Origin: Vibrio aerogenes
Lineage (GTDB): Bacteria > Pseudomonadota > Gammaproteobacteria > Enterobacterales > Vibrionaceae
DNA length: 64,000 bases
NCBI RefSeq assembly: GCF_024346755.1
Contig: NZ_AP024862.1
Location: forward strand, 992,001 to 1,056,000
Reading direction: 5' to 3'
Shown: positions 1 to 8,109 of the stretch, in pieces
Layout of the letters: each line of letters opens with the position of its first letter
Position numbering within the stretch: position 1 is the stretch's first letter
The notes under the pieces: generated by a model
Told to the model about the DNA's origin: nothing
The model's database searches: none
What the model saw: only the letters and a program-made list of their open reading frames with translations
Translations under genes and position numbers: made by a program

Positions 1-776
1 TTGGGCCAGGTCTTCTGGTGACATTTAACTTTGCATTAATCAACCTGTATAAGGCACGCAATTTTTCCCTGATTCTGGATGACAAACCCTCATTCTCAGG
101 TCTGGTCAAAGAAGCCTCGTCACGGACGGTACATGCTGTTCCGGCCTTATTGATGCCAGTCATCATTCTCGGTGGTATCTATGGTGGCGTCATGACACCA
201 ACAGAAGCGGCTGCCGTTTCTGTTATTTATGCTGTGCCTGTTGGTTTTTTCATCTATAAGGGGCTGACATTTCAGTCGCTGCTGGCTTCAGGAAAAGAGT
301 CGGCATCGATGGTCGGTGCCATTATTTTCATGATCTTGTTCAGCCTGATTCTCAGCCAGATGTTTGTTGTCGAAAACGTGCCTCAGGCGTTGGTCAGCGC
401 CATATTCGATATCACCGAAAACAAAACATTACTGCTGATTTTTATCAATATTTTACTGTTTCTGGTCGGAATGGTCGTCAATGACATTACAGCGATTATT
501 CTAATCGCACCACTGCTGCTCCCCCTGATGAATGCCATAGGGATCAGCCCGGTTCAGTTTGCTGCAATTATGGGCGTGAATACCGCGATGGGCGGCGTCA
601 CCCCCCCTTATGCATCCATTCTGTATCTGGGGGCGCGAATTGGTGATGTCAAATTTTCTGAAGTGATCGGTCCGGCGATGATGCTGATCCTGCTGGGTTA
701 CCTGCCCGTGGTGATTCTCACTTCTTTCTGGCCTGATTTATCTCTCTTTCTGCCGAATTTATTTGGCTACAGCTAA
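1..776 (+). CDS. TRAP transporter large permease (DctM family), C-terminal part
   Basis: The frame is open from the left edge, so the gene is cut there; about 258 codons remain of a family that usually has about 425. The fragment is almost entirely hydrophobic membrane segments and carries the family-typical stretch NDITAIILIAPLLLP (from about 480) and a later GGVTPPYAS loop. DctM is the membrane channel subunit of tripartite ATP-independent periplasmic transporters, which use an ion gradient to import organic acids. The next gene is a matching periplasmic binding protein and the genes after it are amine-oxidising enzymes, so the substrate is probably an amino acid derivative. The first GTG, at 18, is internal and not a start. 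Confidence 0.9.
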   Translation, partial: GPGLLVTFNFALINLYKARNFSLILDDKPSFSGLVKEASSRTVHAVPALLMPVIILGGIYGGVMTPTEAAAVSVIYAVPVGFFIYKGLTFQSLLASGKESASMVGAIIFMILFSLILSQMFVVENVPQALVSAIFDITENKTLLLIFINILLFLVGMVVNDITAIILIAPLLLPLMNAIGISPVQFAAIMGVNTAMGGVTPPYASILYLGARIGDVKFSEVIGPAMMLILLGYLPVVILTSFWPDLSLFLPNLFGYS

Positions 777-843
777 CGGTTTAAACCAGTCAACGGTTTA
801 AAAACAACTCATAGTTCAAAGACAACGAATAAGGATGTGTTGT

Positions 844-1878
844 ATGAAATTCACAAATCTGTATAAGAAACTAACGCATTTGGCTGGCGGCAAGTCAACC
901 CTCTGTACCCTGATGCTTGCAACCGCAACATTCTGCGCCCTGCCTGTCAGTGCTGAAACACTCAGGATCAGTCATGTCCGGCCTCAGGGTACGGTCGTAG
1001 ACAAAGATATCCGGCAGTTCGGTGACGCCCTGAAAAAAGCGACAAATGGCGATCTCAAATTACGTGTTTATGCCGCAAACGCCCTCGGAGATTACACCCT
1101 TGTTCAGGAAAGAATTGCAGTTGGTGCGATAGACATGGCCGTACAACCCGCTTCAACGGCAACCGATCGCCGGATGCAAATTGGACTCCTGCCTTACCTG
1201 GCCACCAACTGGAATCAGGCCCATCAGGTTTTTGGGACAGACACGCCATTGCGCGAAGCAATCGCTTCACTTTACGCCAGACAAGGTATCACACTGTTGG
1301 CTGCTTATCCGGTCTATTTCGGCGGTATATCCCTCAACCGTGCAGCGAAAAATCCGGGTGACCTGACCGGAAGTAAAGGTATCAAGCTGCGGGTGCCACC
1401 CATCAAAAGTTTCCAGTTACTGGCGGATAACCTCGGTTATATCGGTTCTCCGATTCCGTTTTCCGAAGCCTTTACTGCGGTTGAAACCGGTGTTGTCGAT
1501 GGCGTGATTGGCTCGGGTGCAGAAGGCTATTATGCCTCATTCAGAGATGTCACCAAAACGTACATCCCGCTCAATACTCATTTTGAAATCTGGTATCTGA
1601 TTATCAACAGCGAGAGATTCGATGATTTGTCAAAAGCTGATCAGCAAGCGCTGAAGACGGCTGCCGCTGATTTTGAAAACCGGCGCTGGCAGTACGCAGA
1701 AGATGATCAGGCAGCAAACGAGAAGAAACTGGCTGATAACGGCACCAGAATCGAACCTGTCAGCGAACAGCAGTTAAGTAAGATCGCCCAACACGTTCGT
1801 CAAACCGTCTGGCCTGAAATTCTGAACGACATCGGTCAGAAATGGGGCCAGCCCATTTTGGATAAAACATTTCATTAA
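844..1878 (+). CDS. TRAP transporter substrate-binding protein (DctP family)
   Basis: A 344-residue periplasmic solute receptor. I chose the ATG at 844 because AAGGA at 831-835 lies 8 bases upstream; the earlier ATG at 835 overlaps that ribosome site. A signal peptide runs to about residue 37 (cleavage after VSA). The conserved binding-site region GIKLRVPP, with the arginine that normally pairs with the ligand carboxylate, is present. It lies 67 bases after the permease gene, so both should be co-transcribed. A GC-rich hairpin with a bulge, just after the stop (about 1885-1909), could let the receptor be made in excess over the downstream enzymes. The ligand cannot be told from the sequence. 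Confidence 0.92.
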   Translation: MKFTNLYKKLTHLAGGKSTLCTLMLATATFCALPVSAETLRISHVRPQGTVVDKDIRQFGDALKKATNGDLKLRVYAANALGDYTLVQERIAVGAIDMAVQPASTATDRRMQIGLLPYLATNWNQAHQVFGTDTPLREAIASLYARQGITLLAAYPVYFGGISLNRAAKNPGDLTGSKGIKLRVPPIKSFQLLADNLGYIGSPIPFSEAFTAVETGVVDGVIGSGAEGYYASFRDVTKTYIPLNTHFEIWYLIINSERFDDLSKADQQALKTAAADFENRRWQYAEDDQAANEKKLADNGTRIEPVSEQQLSKIAQHVRQTVWPEILNDIGQKWGQPILDKTFH

Positions 1879-1929
1879 TGTTGACCGGGGAAGTGCATTG
1901 CCTCCCCCGCAACACAACAGAGGTCATCT

Positions 1930-3042
1930 ATGAAACCGGAATATATCATTATCGGCGGCGGTGTTGTGGGCAGTGCCGTGGCATACGGTTTACTTAAAAA
2001 CGGCCACAAAGTCACCATACTGGATGGCGGAGACAGCGAATACCGGGCTTCACGCGGTAATTTTGGGCTGGTGTGGTTGTCCTGTAAAGGGTTAAACGCC
2101 CCACATTATGCCGCATGGACCCGACGCTCAATCGGGATGTGGCGGGCACTGGCAGACGAACTCGAACACATCTCCGGGATTGATATTCATCTGCAGCAAA
2201 CCGGTGGATACGATTTCCATTTCAGTGAATCCGACATGGCACAACGGGCCGCACAATACGAGTGGATTCGCTCTGAACTTCAAAGTGATCATCCCTATGA
2301 AGTATGGGATCGGGCACGGCTGTTGCAGGAAGAACCGGAAATCGGTCCGGAAGTTGCCGGAGCGATTTACGGGCCGGAAGATGGGCATGTCAATCCGCTG
2401 AAACTGCTCAAAGCATACTGGCAGGGCATCAGAGCCCTGGGTGGCAACATTATCAGTCAGGCACATGTGGAACAGATTCAGCCAGACGACCACGGAAAGT
2501 ATCAGGTCCGGCTGTCCGACGGCTCTCAATATCACACAGATAAAGTCGTCTTATGTGCCGGTCTTGGCGCGGCTCAACTGGGCCCGCAGCTTGGCTTAAA
2601 GGCTCCGGTCACCCCACAGAAAGGTCAGGTTTTAATCACAGAAAAAATGCCCCCTATCCTGAAGCGACCTTCGGGAATTATCCGTCAGGTTGATGAAGGA
2701 GGCATCCAGATTGGTGACTCAAAAGAAACAGCAGGATTTGATGACACCGAGACTTTACCAATTACGGCAGCCATCGCTGAGCGGGCAATTGCGGTTTACC
2801 CCTTTCTTGCCGGTGTCCGGCTCATCCGGAGCTGGGGAGCCCTGCGGGTGATTTCACCTGATGGCTTACCAATCTATCAGGAATCCCCGACGCATCCTGG
2901 TACATACATCGTCAGTTGTCACAGCGGAATTACGCTGGCCGCAGCACACAGTTATCTGCTCCCGGCATGGTTTGAAAATCAGGCAGATCAGCCTGATCTG
3001 GAGTTATTCAGTGAAAAACGATTCAACATTTGTGAGGCTTGA
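1930..3042 (+). CDS. FAD-dependent amine/D-amino acid oxidoreductase (DAO family), small FAD subunit
   Basis: 370 residues with the dinucleotide-binding start IIGGGVVGSAVAYGL at residues 6-20 and the DAO fold through to a C-terminal SCHSGITLAAA motif. It is followed by a small [2Fe-2S] protein and a large FAD/[2Fe-2S] protein, the gene trio known for opine oxidases, hydrogen cyanide synthase (HcnABC) and D-hydroxyproline dehydrogenase. In those enzymes this subunit oxidises the C-N bond of the substrate. With a TRAP importer upstream and a RidA-like protein downstream, I infer oxidation of an imported D-amino acid, opine or imino acid. No proline epimerase is present in the window, so the exact substrate is open. 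Confidence 0.85.
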   Translation: MKPEYIIIGGGVVGSAVAYGLLKNGHKVTILDGGDSEYRASRGNFGLVWLSCKGLNAPHYAAWTRRSIGMWRALADELEHISGIDIHLQQTGGYDFHFSESDMAQRAAQYEWIRSELQSDHPYEVWDRARLLQEEPEIGPEVAGAIYGPEDGHVNPLKLLKAYWQGIRALGGNIISQAHVEQIQPDDHGKYQVRLSDGSQYHTDKVVLCAGLGAAQLGPQLGLKAPVTPQKGQVLITEKMPPILKRPSGIIRQVDEGGIQIGDSKETAGFDDTETLPITAAIAERAIAVYPFLAGVRLIRSWGALRVISPDGLPIYQESPTHPGTYIVSCHSGITLAAAHSYLLPAWFENQADQPDLELFSEKRFNICEA

Positions 3043-3310
3043 ACAAGCATCAAGCGAAACACCCGAAATGACATTTTATTGGGAAGGAACCCCTTATCAG
3101 GCAAGAGCGGGAGATACCATTGCCGCGGCATTACTTGCCGCCGGTATCTCCACGACCCGTGAGACGCTGACCTCCGGCGCGCCCCGTGCACCTTTTTGCA
3201 TGATGGGAACCTGCTTTGAATGCCGGGTGAAAGTCAATGGAGAGTCCAACGTACAAGGCTGTATGAGGCTGGTTGAGGAAGGCATGAAGATTCAACGTCA
3301 GCGCAACTAA
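3011..3310 (+). CDS. [2Fe-2S] ferredoxin-like subunit of amine dehydrogenase (HcnA-like)
   Basis: A 99-residue protein if started at the GTG at 3011, which has GGAG at 3000-3003 with good spacing and overlaps the previous gene by 32 bases. The open frame goes back to 2861, but that part only shadows the previous gene. Four cysteines in the pattern C-x4-C-x2-C-x12-C (about residues 63, 68, 71, 84) match a plant-type [2Fe-2S] cluster. Its likely role is to pass electrons between the two flavin subunits. The tight overlaps on both sides support translational coupling within a three-subunit enzyme. Other starts (GTG 3032, ATG 3068) are possible but have poorer ribosome sites. Confidence 0.82.
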   Translation: MKNDSTFVRLEQASSETPEMTFYWEGTPYQARAGDTIAAALLAAGISTTRETLTSGAPRAPFCMMGTCFECRVKVNGESNVQGCMRLVEEGMKIQRQRN

Positions 3311-3324
3311 AACAGGAAAAAGAT

Positions 3325-4800
3325 ATGCAAAATTACGACGTTTGCGTCATCGGGTCAGGCCCTGCAGGCATGAAGGCTGCGGTACAATGCGCCGATGCAG
3401 GCGCCAGTGTACTGCTGCTGGATGAACAGCCAGCACCCGGCGGACAGATTTACCGGGCCGTTGGAACAGGTGATCATCCGGCAGGGAAACGCCTGGGCCC
3501 TGACTATTTACACGGAGCAACTTTAGTCCATCAGCTGGAGCAGTCTCTTTCTTCTGCTCAATCAGGGCTGACTTATGTGAATGAAGCCACTGTCTGGCGT
3601 GTCGATACCGATAAACACGTGTACTGGAGCCGGCGCAATCAAAGTCAGGTTGTTCGGGCACGTCAGATTATCATTGCCACTGGTGCAACAGAGCGGAGTT
3701 TCCCTTTTCCGGGATGGACTCTGCCGGGCATCATGACGGCCGGTGCCGGGCAGATTTTAATGAAGACAGCTCACACGCTCCCCCGTCAGGCGGTGCTGGC
3801 CGGAACCGGGCCATTACTCTACCTTTTGGCAGCACAAATGATTGATGCAGGTGTCCCCCCTCTGGCTCTGGTGGATACACATCAGCCACAGAATTACCTG
3901 AAAGCAGCCCGCTATGCCGGTGGCGCACTGCTGGGATATCGTTATCTGCTCAAAGGACTCCGGTTGCTCCGGAAAATCAGACGGGCCGGCGTGCTGCATT
4001 TCACCCGGGCAACTGGTCTCCGGGCAACGGGACGACACCAGATTGAAGCCCTGAGTTTTCGCTCCGGCAGTACAGCACACATGCTGAAGACATCCGCATT
4101 GCTTTGCCATGTTGGTGTGATTCCCAATGTCCAGTTAACCCGTGCTATTGGTGTAAAGCACCAGTGGGATCAACAACAACATTGCTGGAAACCCATACTG
4201 AGTTCGCACGGTTTCACCACCATTGACGGAATTTCCGTTGCCGGAGATAACGGCGGGATTGGCGGTGCAATAGTTGCAGAACTCCAGGGCGAACTCACTG
4301 CAATTGAAGTACTGCAAGCTCTGCAAATTAAAGTTCCGGACCAGAAAAATCGACGGGCGGAGCTCAGCCGTCAAATTCAAAAAGAACTGGCGGTCCGGCC
4401 ATTTCTTGATGCCCTCTACACACCGCCTGCTGAAGCACTCAACCCAACCGATGAGACCATCGTCTGCCGTTGTGAAGAAGTCACAGCAGGCGCAGTACGT
4501 GCGCTGGCCCGGCAGGGAAGCAACGGCATCAATCAAATCAAAGCAATGACCCGTTGTGGCATGGGGCCCTGTCAGGGACGTTATTGTGGTGCAGCAGTCA
4601 GTGAACTGATTGCCAGCGAAACCGGGCAAACTCCCGCACAAGTTGGCTATTACCGGATTCGTCACCCCGTTAAACCCCTGACGCTGGGCGAGTTAGCCAG
4701 TCTGACACCAGCCCATCAATCATTGATGAACCCATACAGAAAAAAGGAACCTGAATATGACGCAAATCCAGCGCCAGTTTACGAATCAACGCATGAGTAA
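3325..4800 (+). CDS. Large FAD/NAD(P)-type subunit with C-terminal [2Fe-2S] domain (HcnB/opine oxidase alpha-like)
   Basis: 491 residues. The N-terminus has a Rossmann motif, VIGSGPAGMKAA, then EQPAPGGQIYR, typical of the pyridine nucleotide-disulfide oxidoreductase fold. The C-terminus has a BFD-like [2Fe-2S] domain with CRCEE near residue 380 and, about 33 residues later, CGMGPCQGRYC. This order matches the alpha subunit of opine oxidase and HcnB, which oxidise the electron-transfer flavin and hand electrons to the respiratory chain. A ribosome site, AACAGGAAAAAG, precedes the ATG. The stop overlaps the start of the RidA-like gene by 44 bases, so all four genes should be made together. Confidence 0.85.
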   Translation: MQNYDVCVIGSGPAGMKAAVQCADAGASVLLLDEQPAPGGQIYRAVGTGDHPAGKRLGPDYLHGATLVHQLEQSLSSAQSGLTYVNEATVWRVDTDKHVYWSRRNQSQVVRARQIIIATGATERSFPFPGWTLPGIMTAGAGQILMKTAHTLPRQAVLAGTGPLLYLLAAQMIDAGVPPLALVDTHQPQNYLKAARYAGGALLGYRYLLKGLRLLRKIRRAGVLHFTRATGLRATGRHQIEALSFRSGSTAHMLKTSALLCHVGVIPNVQLTRAIGVKHQWDQQQHCWKPILSSHGFTTIDGISVAGDNGGIGGAIVAELQGELTAIEVLQALQIKVPDQKNRRAELSRQIQKELAVRPFLDALYTPPAEALNPTDETIVCRCEEVTAGAVRALARQGSNGINQIKAMTRCGMGPCQGRYCGAAVSELIASETGQTPAQVGYYRIRHPVKPLTLGELASLTPAHQSLMNPYRKKEPEYDANPAPVYESTHE

Positions 4801-5116
4801 AATTGTCATCCACAACGAGACGATTTATCTGTGTGGTCAGGTCGGCGTTGCCGGCACCAGCGTCGCCGAGCAAACCGCTGAAGCACTTCGCCGGACAGAA
4901 ACATTACTGAAAGAAGCAGGATCGGATAAGAATCATATTCTGCAAACCACAGTATGGCTGGCCGATATGGCCGACTTTGACGAAATGAATCAGGTTTGGG
5001 ACAGCTGGTTTGAAGATGGATTCGCGCCAGCCAGAGCATGTGGTGAAGCCCGGCTCGCCAGCCCGGAGCTCAAAGTCGAACTGTTAGTCACAGCAGCAAA
5101 GCCAGGTGAATCATAA
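4757..5116 (+). CDS. RidA family protein (reactive imine/enamine deaminase)
   Basis: 119 residues, slightly shorter than classical RidA (about 128). The family arginine that binds the imino acid carboxylate is kept in the motif PARACGEA near residue 94. RidA proteins hydrolyse reactive 2-imino acids or enamines to keto acids and ammonia. Sitting last in an operon whose enzyme makes imines by dehydrogenating a C-N bond gives a direct reason for its presence. The start at 4757 lies inside the previous gene and is supported by AAGGA at 4743-4747. The exact substrate preference is unknown. Confidence 0.88.
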   Translation: MTQIQRQFTNQRMSKIVIHNETIYLCGQVGVAGTSVAEQTAEALRRTETLLKEAGSDKNHILQTTVWLADMADFDEMNQVWDSWFEDGFAPARACGEARLASPELKVELLVTAAKPGES

Positions 5117-5317
5117 TTCCCTGCAGAGACGCGAATCACTGCTAAAAACAACCGCTCCAAAAACCACATAACCCATGGTCCTTGATACCTTTTGGTGATG
5201 AGGACCTTGTTATTCTCTCTGTATAAAAACAGACTCAAGCGCCCCCGGTTGCGAACACTTTGCATATTCGCTACAGTCCGCAGAGGCAAATTTCATCAAC
5301 TCAGAAACAGGAAACAC

Positions 5318-5584
5318 ATGATTGTCATCAAAAGCAGAGAGTTAGACGTCGATATAGGCACCAAACATATTGTCATCCAGCGCCGTTATGAAGCATTGGG
5401 AGCATTGAACGACTTACTGATCGCCATTTGGTTTTTAATTGGCAGCTTCTTCTTTTTAAACGATTCACTGGTCGAAAGCGGAACATGGTTATTTATTGTT
5501 GGCAGTGCTCAATTATTAATTAAACCCTTAATCAAGCTAACCAGCTTAATTCACGTCGCCCGGACTTATAAAAAGACACAATAA
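5318..5584 (+). CDS. YrhK-like small membrane protein
   Basis: 88 residues from the ATG at 5318, preceded by CAGGAAAC; the longer open frame from 5192 has no ribosome site. It has a short charged N-terminus followed by two hydrophobic segments (about residues 30-50 and 56-75) and a basic tail. The pattern, including RRYEALGALNDLLIAIWF, resembles YrhK-domain proteins, whose function is unknown. It follows the RidA gene by 200 bases and is probably separate from that operon. Confidence 0.6.
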   Translation: MIVIKSRELDVDIGTKHIVIQRRYEALGALNDLLIAIWFLIGSFFFLNDSLVESGTWLFIVGSAQLLIKPLIKLTSLIHVARTYKKTQ

Positions 5585-5789
5585 CTTACACGTCACTCAC
5601 TAATCTTATCTCGTAGCAGAGAAATTCGTTATCATATTTCAAAAAGAAAAGCTGAAATTATCAGAATAGGATTTATCAGGACAGGCGTTTAATGCCACTC
5701 AGACTTCTGCCTTGAATAAAGCAGTCAGCCCAATTAACCTACCTCCGCACTGCAAAAAAACAGTGTCGGGTTTAGTCCCCCGTTACAAT

Positions 5790-5987
5790 CGCAAGGCACA
5801 TAAATGCCGGCTTGTCCGTCGGTCATTTATGTGTTATTTCAGTACGCCTGAATTATGGTGAGCTGGATGAGGCAGCTTTATGCTGGCCGTCTCTTGCGAA
5901 CGGTAGGACTAACCTTGTTCAGCTCACCACCCATTGATTAGTCCCTCTGAGTGGTGATTGATATTTAATCGCAAGACGGAGGCTTCA
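5790..5987 (+). ncRNA. Strongly folded leader RNA, unclassified
   Basis: This stretch before a small gene holds several perfect inverted repeats. CACATAAATG at 5797-5806 pairs with 5824-5833. GGTGAGCTG at 5857-5865 pairs with CAGCTCACC at 5920-5928 and encloses two inner stems (GGCAGC with GCTGGCC near 5871-5888; CCGT with ACGG near 5887-5903). TCACCAC at 5924-5930 could instead pair with GTGGTGA at 5951-5957, so two folds exclude each other. That is typical of a riboswitch or of phage C4-type antisense leaders, but I cannot name the family. The structure ends about 30 bases before the next ATG. Confidence 0.4.
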
Positions 5988-6236
5988 ATGCCCACATCAA
6001 ACTATTTCCATCAAGCCAAACTTACCCCCGAGCAAGAAGAACGGATCTTCAATACCAAGCATACAGATGCGAATCACACCGACTTGAATATCCATCTCAA
6101 AGCCCGTGAATATCTGATGTTAATGCAGGCGATTCTTTCCGGTCATCCCCAGATCGAATACCAGGATTTATGGCAAATTCAGGTATTTATTCATAACCTG
6201 ATCACCGAATCAGAACGGGAATATCTGGACGGGTAG
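5988..6236 (+). CDS. Small hypothetical protein behind structured leader
   Basis: 82 residues from the ATG at 5988, supported by GGAGG at 5978-5982. It is soluble, with predicted helices, no cysteines and no signal peptide. I do not recognise the family. A hairpin terminator with 10-bp arms lies downstream at 6333-6356. The structured leader upstream suggests its expression is controlled at the RNA level. Confidence 0.55.
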   Translation: MPTSNYFHQAKLTPEQEERIFNTKHTDANHTDLNIHLKAREYLMLMQAILSGHPQIEYQDLWQIQVFIHNLITESEREYLDG

Positions 6237-6332
6237 TTCAGTACCCCGGATATTCATCTCAAAGGCTGGCATTGCGGGAGAAACTGACGCAGTTAAAATC
6301 GGCACTGGGGTGGGGTGAGTTGAGTGAGTCAA

Positions 6333-6356
6333 CAGCCGGGATAGTGATCCCGGCTG
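6333..6356 (+). terminator. Hairpin after the small hypothetical gene
   Basis: Perfect 10-bp arms, CAGCCGGGAT at 6333-6342 and ATCCCGGCTG at 6347-6356, with a 4-base loop. There is no clear T-run after it, so it may act with Rho or only protect the RNA end. Confidence 0.45.
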
Positions 6357-6412
6357 CGAACATTTAGGCGATAGATAAAGTGGATGACACAGAATAATGA
6401 ACCATCTCATTA

Positions 6413-6784
6413 TCAAAGAAATTCGATATCTAATCTGTCAACATATAAGCAAATATATTTTCCATCAAGATATCCAAATTCAAATGACAAATATTCATCC
6501 TGGATCTTGAAAACTCCAGTATCAATAGTATCTCCGTTTAAAATACCTTTTAGTTCATAAGAATAAGCATTGTTTACACGTATGACAGAATATTCCTCGG
6601 AGCAATCTTGTTCATGAAGCTCGAAATCCGACATACTAAAAGTGATCCAGTATGATTGATCAACTTGAATTGGATAGGAGCAAATACCAGCAAAAACGGT
6701 CAACATTGTTTTATTCAGTTCTATTGTCACTTCTTCTTCTATTGTCGGATTTAATTTCCTAAGAATTATTTCATATTTATTCAT
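6413..6784 (-). CDS. Putative immunity protein for the displaced Rhs tip
   Basis: 123 residues, acidic and soluble, with no signal peptide. The start codon overlaps the stop of the upstream Rhs tip fragment by 4 bases (ATGA), the classical toxin-immunity layout. The AT content is clearly higher than in the Rhs core, as is usual for exchanged tips. I do not recognise an immunity family. The function is inferred only from position. Confidence 0.6.
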   Translation of the reverse strand: MNKYEIILRKLNPTIEEEVTIELNKTMLTVFAGICSYPIQVDQSYWITFSMSDFELHEQDCSEEYSVIRVNNAYSYELKGILNGDTIDTGVFKIQDEYLSFEFGYLDGKYICLYVDRLDIEFL

Positions 6785-7326
6785 AAATTAGCTGGCCTTA
6801 TAGGCTTGTCGCTTGCACTGCCATTTAGTGTTTTCCAAAAATCTTTCCCACTTTTTGTATGTAATGTTGTTATTTGACCTTGTGAATTTGTACCAACGAA
6901 TGCAAATTTTGCTTGACCTTTACGATTATTTCCCATTAGTTGAACAAATCCAGTTCTTAATTCACCTTTATATTCGTACTGAACTGGAGTCCCTTCGTTC
7001 ATTACCTGACGAGCCATTGAAAGATATTCATCTTCACTTTCAGCACCAAATTCAGCACCATGCTTTTCATAGTGATTAGTCAATTTTGACTCATCTGCAA
7101 AATTAGCATCCCCACAATCCGGACTCAACCCCAGCGGATCAACCCACGCCACCGGATTATGCACATACCCCTGCGGCCTTAACCCACCCGCAAATCCTAT
7201 CGGATCCGGGCTGAGATACTGACCGCTGTCTGAATCGAAATAGCGGTTGAGATTATAATAAAGCCCGGATTCTGTATCTTCAAGCTGGCCCTGATAACGC
7301 AGGTCGCAGTGGACCGCGTCGTTCAT
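6781..7326 (-). pseudogene. Displaced Rhs C-terminal tip with RNase-like (BECR-fold?) toxin domain
   Basis: 181 residues from the first ATG; the Rhs-like frame extends upstream to about 7376, where similarity to the full Rhs gene stops. Residues 1-65 are the end of the Rhs core with PDPIGFAGG and [10 protein letters not shown], nearly identical to the intact gene at 8110-12993. After the conserved PDC the protein changes to a different toxin, with [11 protein letters not shown] followed by short beta-strand stretches ending FWKTLNG. This pattern resembles barnase/EndoU/colicin-type RNases, but I cannot assign a family firmly. It has lost the delivery part, so it is probably an orphan tip left by tip exchange, able to be reactivated by recombination. 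Confidence 0.7.
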
Positions 7327-7376
7327 GGCCTCTTCGAGGTAACCGCGGTTGAGGATTTCTGTTTGCTGGCGGAAGT
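7126..7376. repeat. Rhs core-end repeat, copy 1
   Basis: About 250 bases that match 8510-8762 with only scattered differences. It encodes the last part of the Rhs core up to the PDC junction. Such a block is the substrate for recombination between the intact gene and the displaced tip. Confidence 0.85.
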
Positions 7377-7482
7377 CACAATTGTCCCCGCGGTTGACAC
7401 TTACGATTTAGTTACCCAAACATTTACTGTGTTACAATCTCACGACGAGTTTATATGAAATTAAGTAGAACCAATTATAAAA

Positions 7483-7782
7483 ATGAAGATTTTTCTTGAT
7501 GATGAAAGAGTTCCACCAAAAGACTGGACCTTAGTTAGATGGCCAAATGAAGCAATAGAACTTCTAAAAACAGAGAAAGTGTCAATAATTAGTCTAGATC
7601 ATGATTTAGGGAATGATGAAAAAGGGACAGGATATGATGTAATTCTTTGGATTGAAGAAGCTGTTGCAACTACTAACTATGATCCACCCCAAATTCTTGT
7701 ACATTCTGCAAACACTTCTGCCAGACAAAAAATGCAAGCAGGTATACTCAATATTAATAGGCTCTTAAAATTAAGAGCCTAA
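7483..7782 (+). CDS. Cyclic-phosphate processing receiver-domain protein (cREC-like)
   Basis: 99 residues. Key motifs are FLDDERVP at residues 4-11, SLDHDLG near 38-44 and VHSAN near 73-77, typical of a receiver-like family that comparative genomics predicts to act on cyclic phosphate ends of RNA or nucleotides. It is on the opposite strand to its neighbours and lies between the displaced RNase-like Rhs tip and the immunity gene of the active Rhs. That position suggests a link to RNA damage caused by toxins, but this is inference. The gene is AT-rich like the exchanged tips and was probably acquired with them. Confidence 0.75.
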   Translation: MKIFLDDERVPPKDWTLVRWPNEAIELLKTEKVSIISLDHDLGNDEKGTGYDVILWIEEAVATTNYDPPQILVHSANTSARQKMQAGILNINRLLKLRA

Positions 7783-7793
7783 AAAACACTGAA

Positions 7794-8102
7794 TTAACTT
7801 TGACTAATGCCCCAGACATGATTTGCATATGTACCGATTACATAAGTTAGCCCATCGTCTAAATTATGGGCATCAGTACTAATACAGAGCTCACCGAGAG
7901 GTTTTCCAAACACTAATATAGAATAAGGGCCATTATCATCATCTCCCCTTTCTCCATCGATTTTGATAATAAATACTGCACCATCACATTTAATTCTTTC
8001 GATTATAGGCAGAACAGCATCAATACCACTCCAATCATCAGGAATTATATTCATACTGAAGTGACTAGCAATTTGGGGAATAAATTCTTTTGTATAAATC
8101 AT
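7794..8102 (-). CDS. Putative immunity protein for the Rhs Doc-like toxin
   Basis: 102 residues, soluble and acidic, starting 7 bases after the stop of the large rhs gene. The position directly behind a toxin-tipped Rhs gene is the usual place of the cognate immunity gene. I do not recognise the family. It does not show the inhibitory helix motif of Fic/Doc antitoxins (S/T-x-x-x-E-G), so any neutralisation would work differently. Confidence 0.6.
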   Translation of the reverse strand: MIYTKEFIPQIASHFSMNIIPDDWSGIDAVLPIIERIKCDGAVFIIKIDGERGDDDNGPYSILVFGKPLGELCISTDAHNLDDGLTYVIGTYANHVWGISQS

Positions 8103-8109
8103 AATATTA

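Noticed and set aside
4135..4665. 176-codon open frame on the minus strand
   Set aside because: Antisense to the BFD-like domain of the large dehydrogenase subunit, where the plus-strand cysteine motifs are unambiguous.
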